Shown one piece after another: positions 62,675 to 64,000 of a DNA stretch of 64,000 nucleotides. The first letter of the stretch is position 1. Each line of letters opens with the position of its first letter. The stretch is from Ricordea florida. Taxonomy: Eukaryota > Cnidaria > Anthozoa > Corallimorpharia > Ricordeidae. Location of the stretch: contig OX453287.1 of NCBI GenBank assembly GCA_949710005.1, positions 3,943,622 to 4,007,621 of the forward strand, written 5' to 3'. The notes beneath the pieces were generated by a model. That model searched no databases. It saw nothing but the letters and a program-made list of their open reading frames with translations, and had not been told where the DNA came from. A program made the translations under genes and the position numbers.

Positions 62675-64000
62675 ACTTCCCACTATTGAACCCTAAAACG
62701 GGAACTTGATCACACCACATTCTGTACTGATCTAATACGTTCTTGGGAATAGAATCTTCATCAGGAAGACAGTATTCTTTTACAACTTTTTCTACAATGG
62801 ATTTCCGACGGTGTTCTAAATCTGTAATAAAGTCTTTTATAAGTTCTTCAGGGTTTGAGTTTACAAGAAAGTTGGGTTCGTTTGTAAAATTATCGATGAT
62901 AGCAACACTAACTGGAATATGTTTGTTACTGAAAGTTAGGTCGGCAGTCATCTGTTGAGAAAGTTTGTATAGCAACGCTTCAAAATCGTAAACAATAAAA
63001 TATGGGTATGGGGTAAATTTCTTTTCAAGTCTCATATCACTTAATTTAGGTTTTTCATGCTCCCAAACCGATACAACATTATAACCCAAGTCTTTGATCG
63101 TCTTTTCCATTTCAAAGGTTTCATTGTATCTCTTTTCATCGTAACTTGAACAGGGGCAGCCGTGCCATTTACACCCATAGAATTGAAAAACGGTCTTAGT
63201 CTCCCGCTCGTATCCATCAACCAAAATCTCCTTTTTACCGCTCTTCACACACCGCTCACCCCCATGCCCACAGAGAGCGTGATGAATATGTTTACCTCTA
63301 ATCTTAGACTGGGCTTCTATCCATCGGCACCCCGCGTAACTAAATTGGGTATTACCTCCATAAAACACCTTTTCTGAACTGTTCATGATGTGTTTGAACT
63401 TTTCCCCTTTACATATCAATTGTGTCTTTCCTCCTGAACATCTTTTTTCTGTAACGTGTCTATTGTAATTATCATGTCTGTTAAATCTTTGCTCACACCC
63501 AGAACATTCCCAGAGTCCAGTTAACAGCTCTATATTCTTGATGTAAAAACAGTGTCCATTATATAGTCCGATATCTACACATGGTAAATTCGTTTTGAAC
63601 TGGTCTTTCCCGAACACTAGTTTCCAAACCTTTTGGTTTTTGGGTTCATACAGACGGATGTTAACAGAAAACCTCTTAGCAATACCCTCAAAATCAACAA
63701 GTTTCGTCGCCCTAACGTCTGAAGGTTTCAATTCTTGGTTATCATAAAAATCTCGGGCTAGTTTTAGGGCCTTTCTGGTAGTGTCCTCGGCAGGTCTAGG
63801 AATATTATCACGATAGGCAAAGTAAATAGTGAGACACCTCCAGACATAGATTGTCGTTCTTATCATCTACGGCGTGAATACATTTCTTGTTACGTAACCA
63901 ATCTGGTAATGGTCCACACCCCATTAAAGGCTCGTTGCTGTGAATAACTTTTACGGTTATCTCAGTAAACTCAACTCTGCCTTGGTATACACCAGGGGTT
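62675..64000 (-). pseudogene. Family-B DNA polymerase, N-terminal/exonuclease fragment, frameshifted, runs off the window
   Basis: It contains a zinc-finger-like pair (WECSGCEQRFNRHDNYNRH), a GCKWHGCPC block and the exonuclease I motif IVYDFEALL. It stops at the ISL2EU insertion just past a GFNSGKY motif of the exonuclease II region. Near 63,850 the frame changes: upstream codons (KKCIHAVDDKNDNLC) are in a different frame from RCLTIYFAYRDN, so one or two bases were gained or lost. Upstream of that, the frame is open to the window end; the terminal-protein part would lie beyond 64,000. Confidence 0.85.

Larger units (their letters stand above)
44214..64000. mobile_element. Polinton/Maverick-like proviral element (left end approximate, right end outside)
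   Basis: It combines protein-primed family-B DNA polymerase, retroviral-type integrase, packaging ATPase and a major capsid protein, the diagnostic Polinton/Maverick set. Minor-capsid and membrane-segment proteins are in between. Structural genes are packed head to tail on the - strand from 45,067 to 54,653. The left limit is a guess: AG-starting sequence near 44,211-44,220 followed by the TTATCAGGAA repeats. Terminal inverted repeats and the usual 6-bp duplication cannot be tested because the other end is not here. Two ISL2EU transposons sit inside it. No adenovirus-type cysteine protease was found in this part. Confidence 0.88.

Overview
The window looks like nuclear DNA of an anthozoan cnidarian, probably a stony coral. 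Two intron-rich animal genes on the + strand carry canonical GT..AG introns packed with small DNA-transposon derivatives, tRNA-derived SINEs and foldback hairpins. A Polinton/Maverick-type proviral element follows. The species assignment is inference; the eukaryotic and metazoan nature is seen directly.

Region 1 (1-25,722) holds the 3' two thirds of an RRP5/PDCD11 homologue, the rRNA-processing factor with S1 RNA-binding domains followed by HAT repeats. I place 22 coding exons whose splice phases all agree except at one gap (7,696-11,116), where an expected exon was not found. Its introns hold a hAT transposon with a broken transposase gene, several MITEs with clear target-site duplications, two long palindromes, tRNA-Thr-like SINEs and a 106-bp minisatellite present in two different introns.

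Region 2 (25,723-31,700) has no complete gene. It contains minisatellites interrupted by a Harbinger-type MITE, and one orphan first-exon candidate at 28,474.

Region 3 (31,701 to about 40,890) is a homologue of CREBRF, a bZIP regulator of CREB3-type factors. It has a 9-nt first coding exon, a large acidic exon, bZIP exons and a probable 4.8-kb 3'UTR. Two CRE-like sites lie upstream.

Region 4 (40,891 to about 44,210) is repeat-rich flank.

Region 5 (about 44,210 to beyond 64,000) is a Polinton/Maverick-like element: a gene set for virion building (double-jelly-roll-type major capsid protein, packaging ATPase, two related minor-capsid candidates, several membrane-segment proteins), a retroviral-type integrase and a protein-primed family-B DNA polymerase. 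Most structural genes are on the - strand, tightly packed, and nearly every one is preceded by a shared motif close to ATTTAAAGATT, likely the element's own promoter. The element is decayed: the integrase has an in-frame stop, the polymerase has a frameshift and is split by a 4.8-kb ISL2EU transposon, and a structural gene is split by a second, internally deleted ISL2EU element. Both ISL2EU insertions are flanked by AT duplications, and the complete one carries convergent THAP-DDE transposase and SAP-SWIM-YqaJ genes. The far end of the Polinton lies outside the window.
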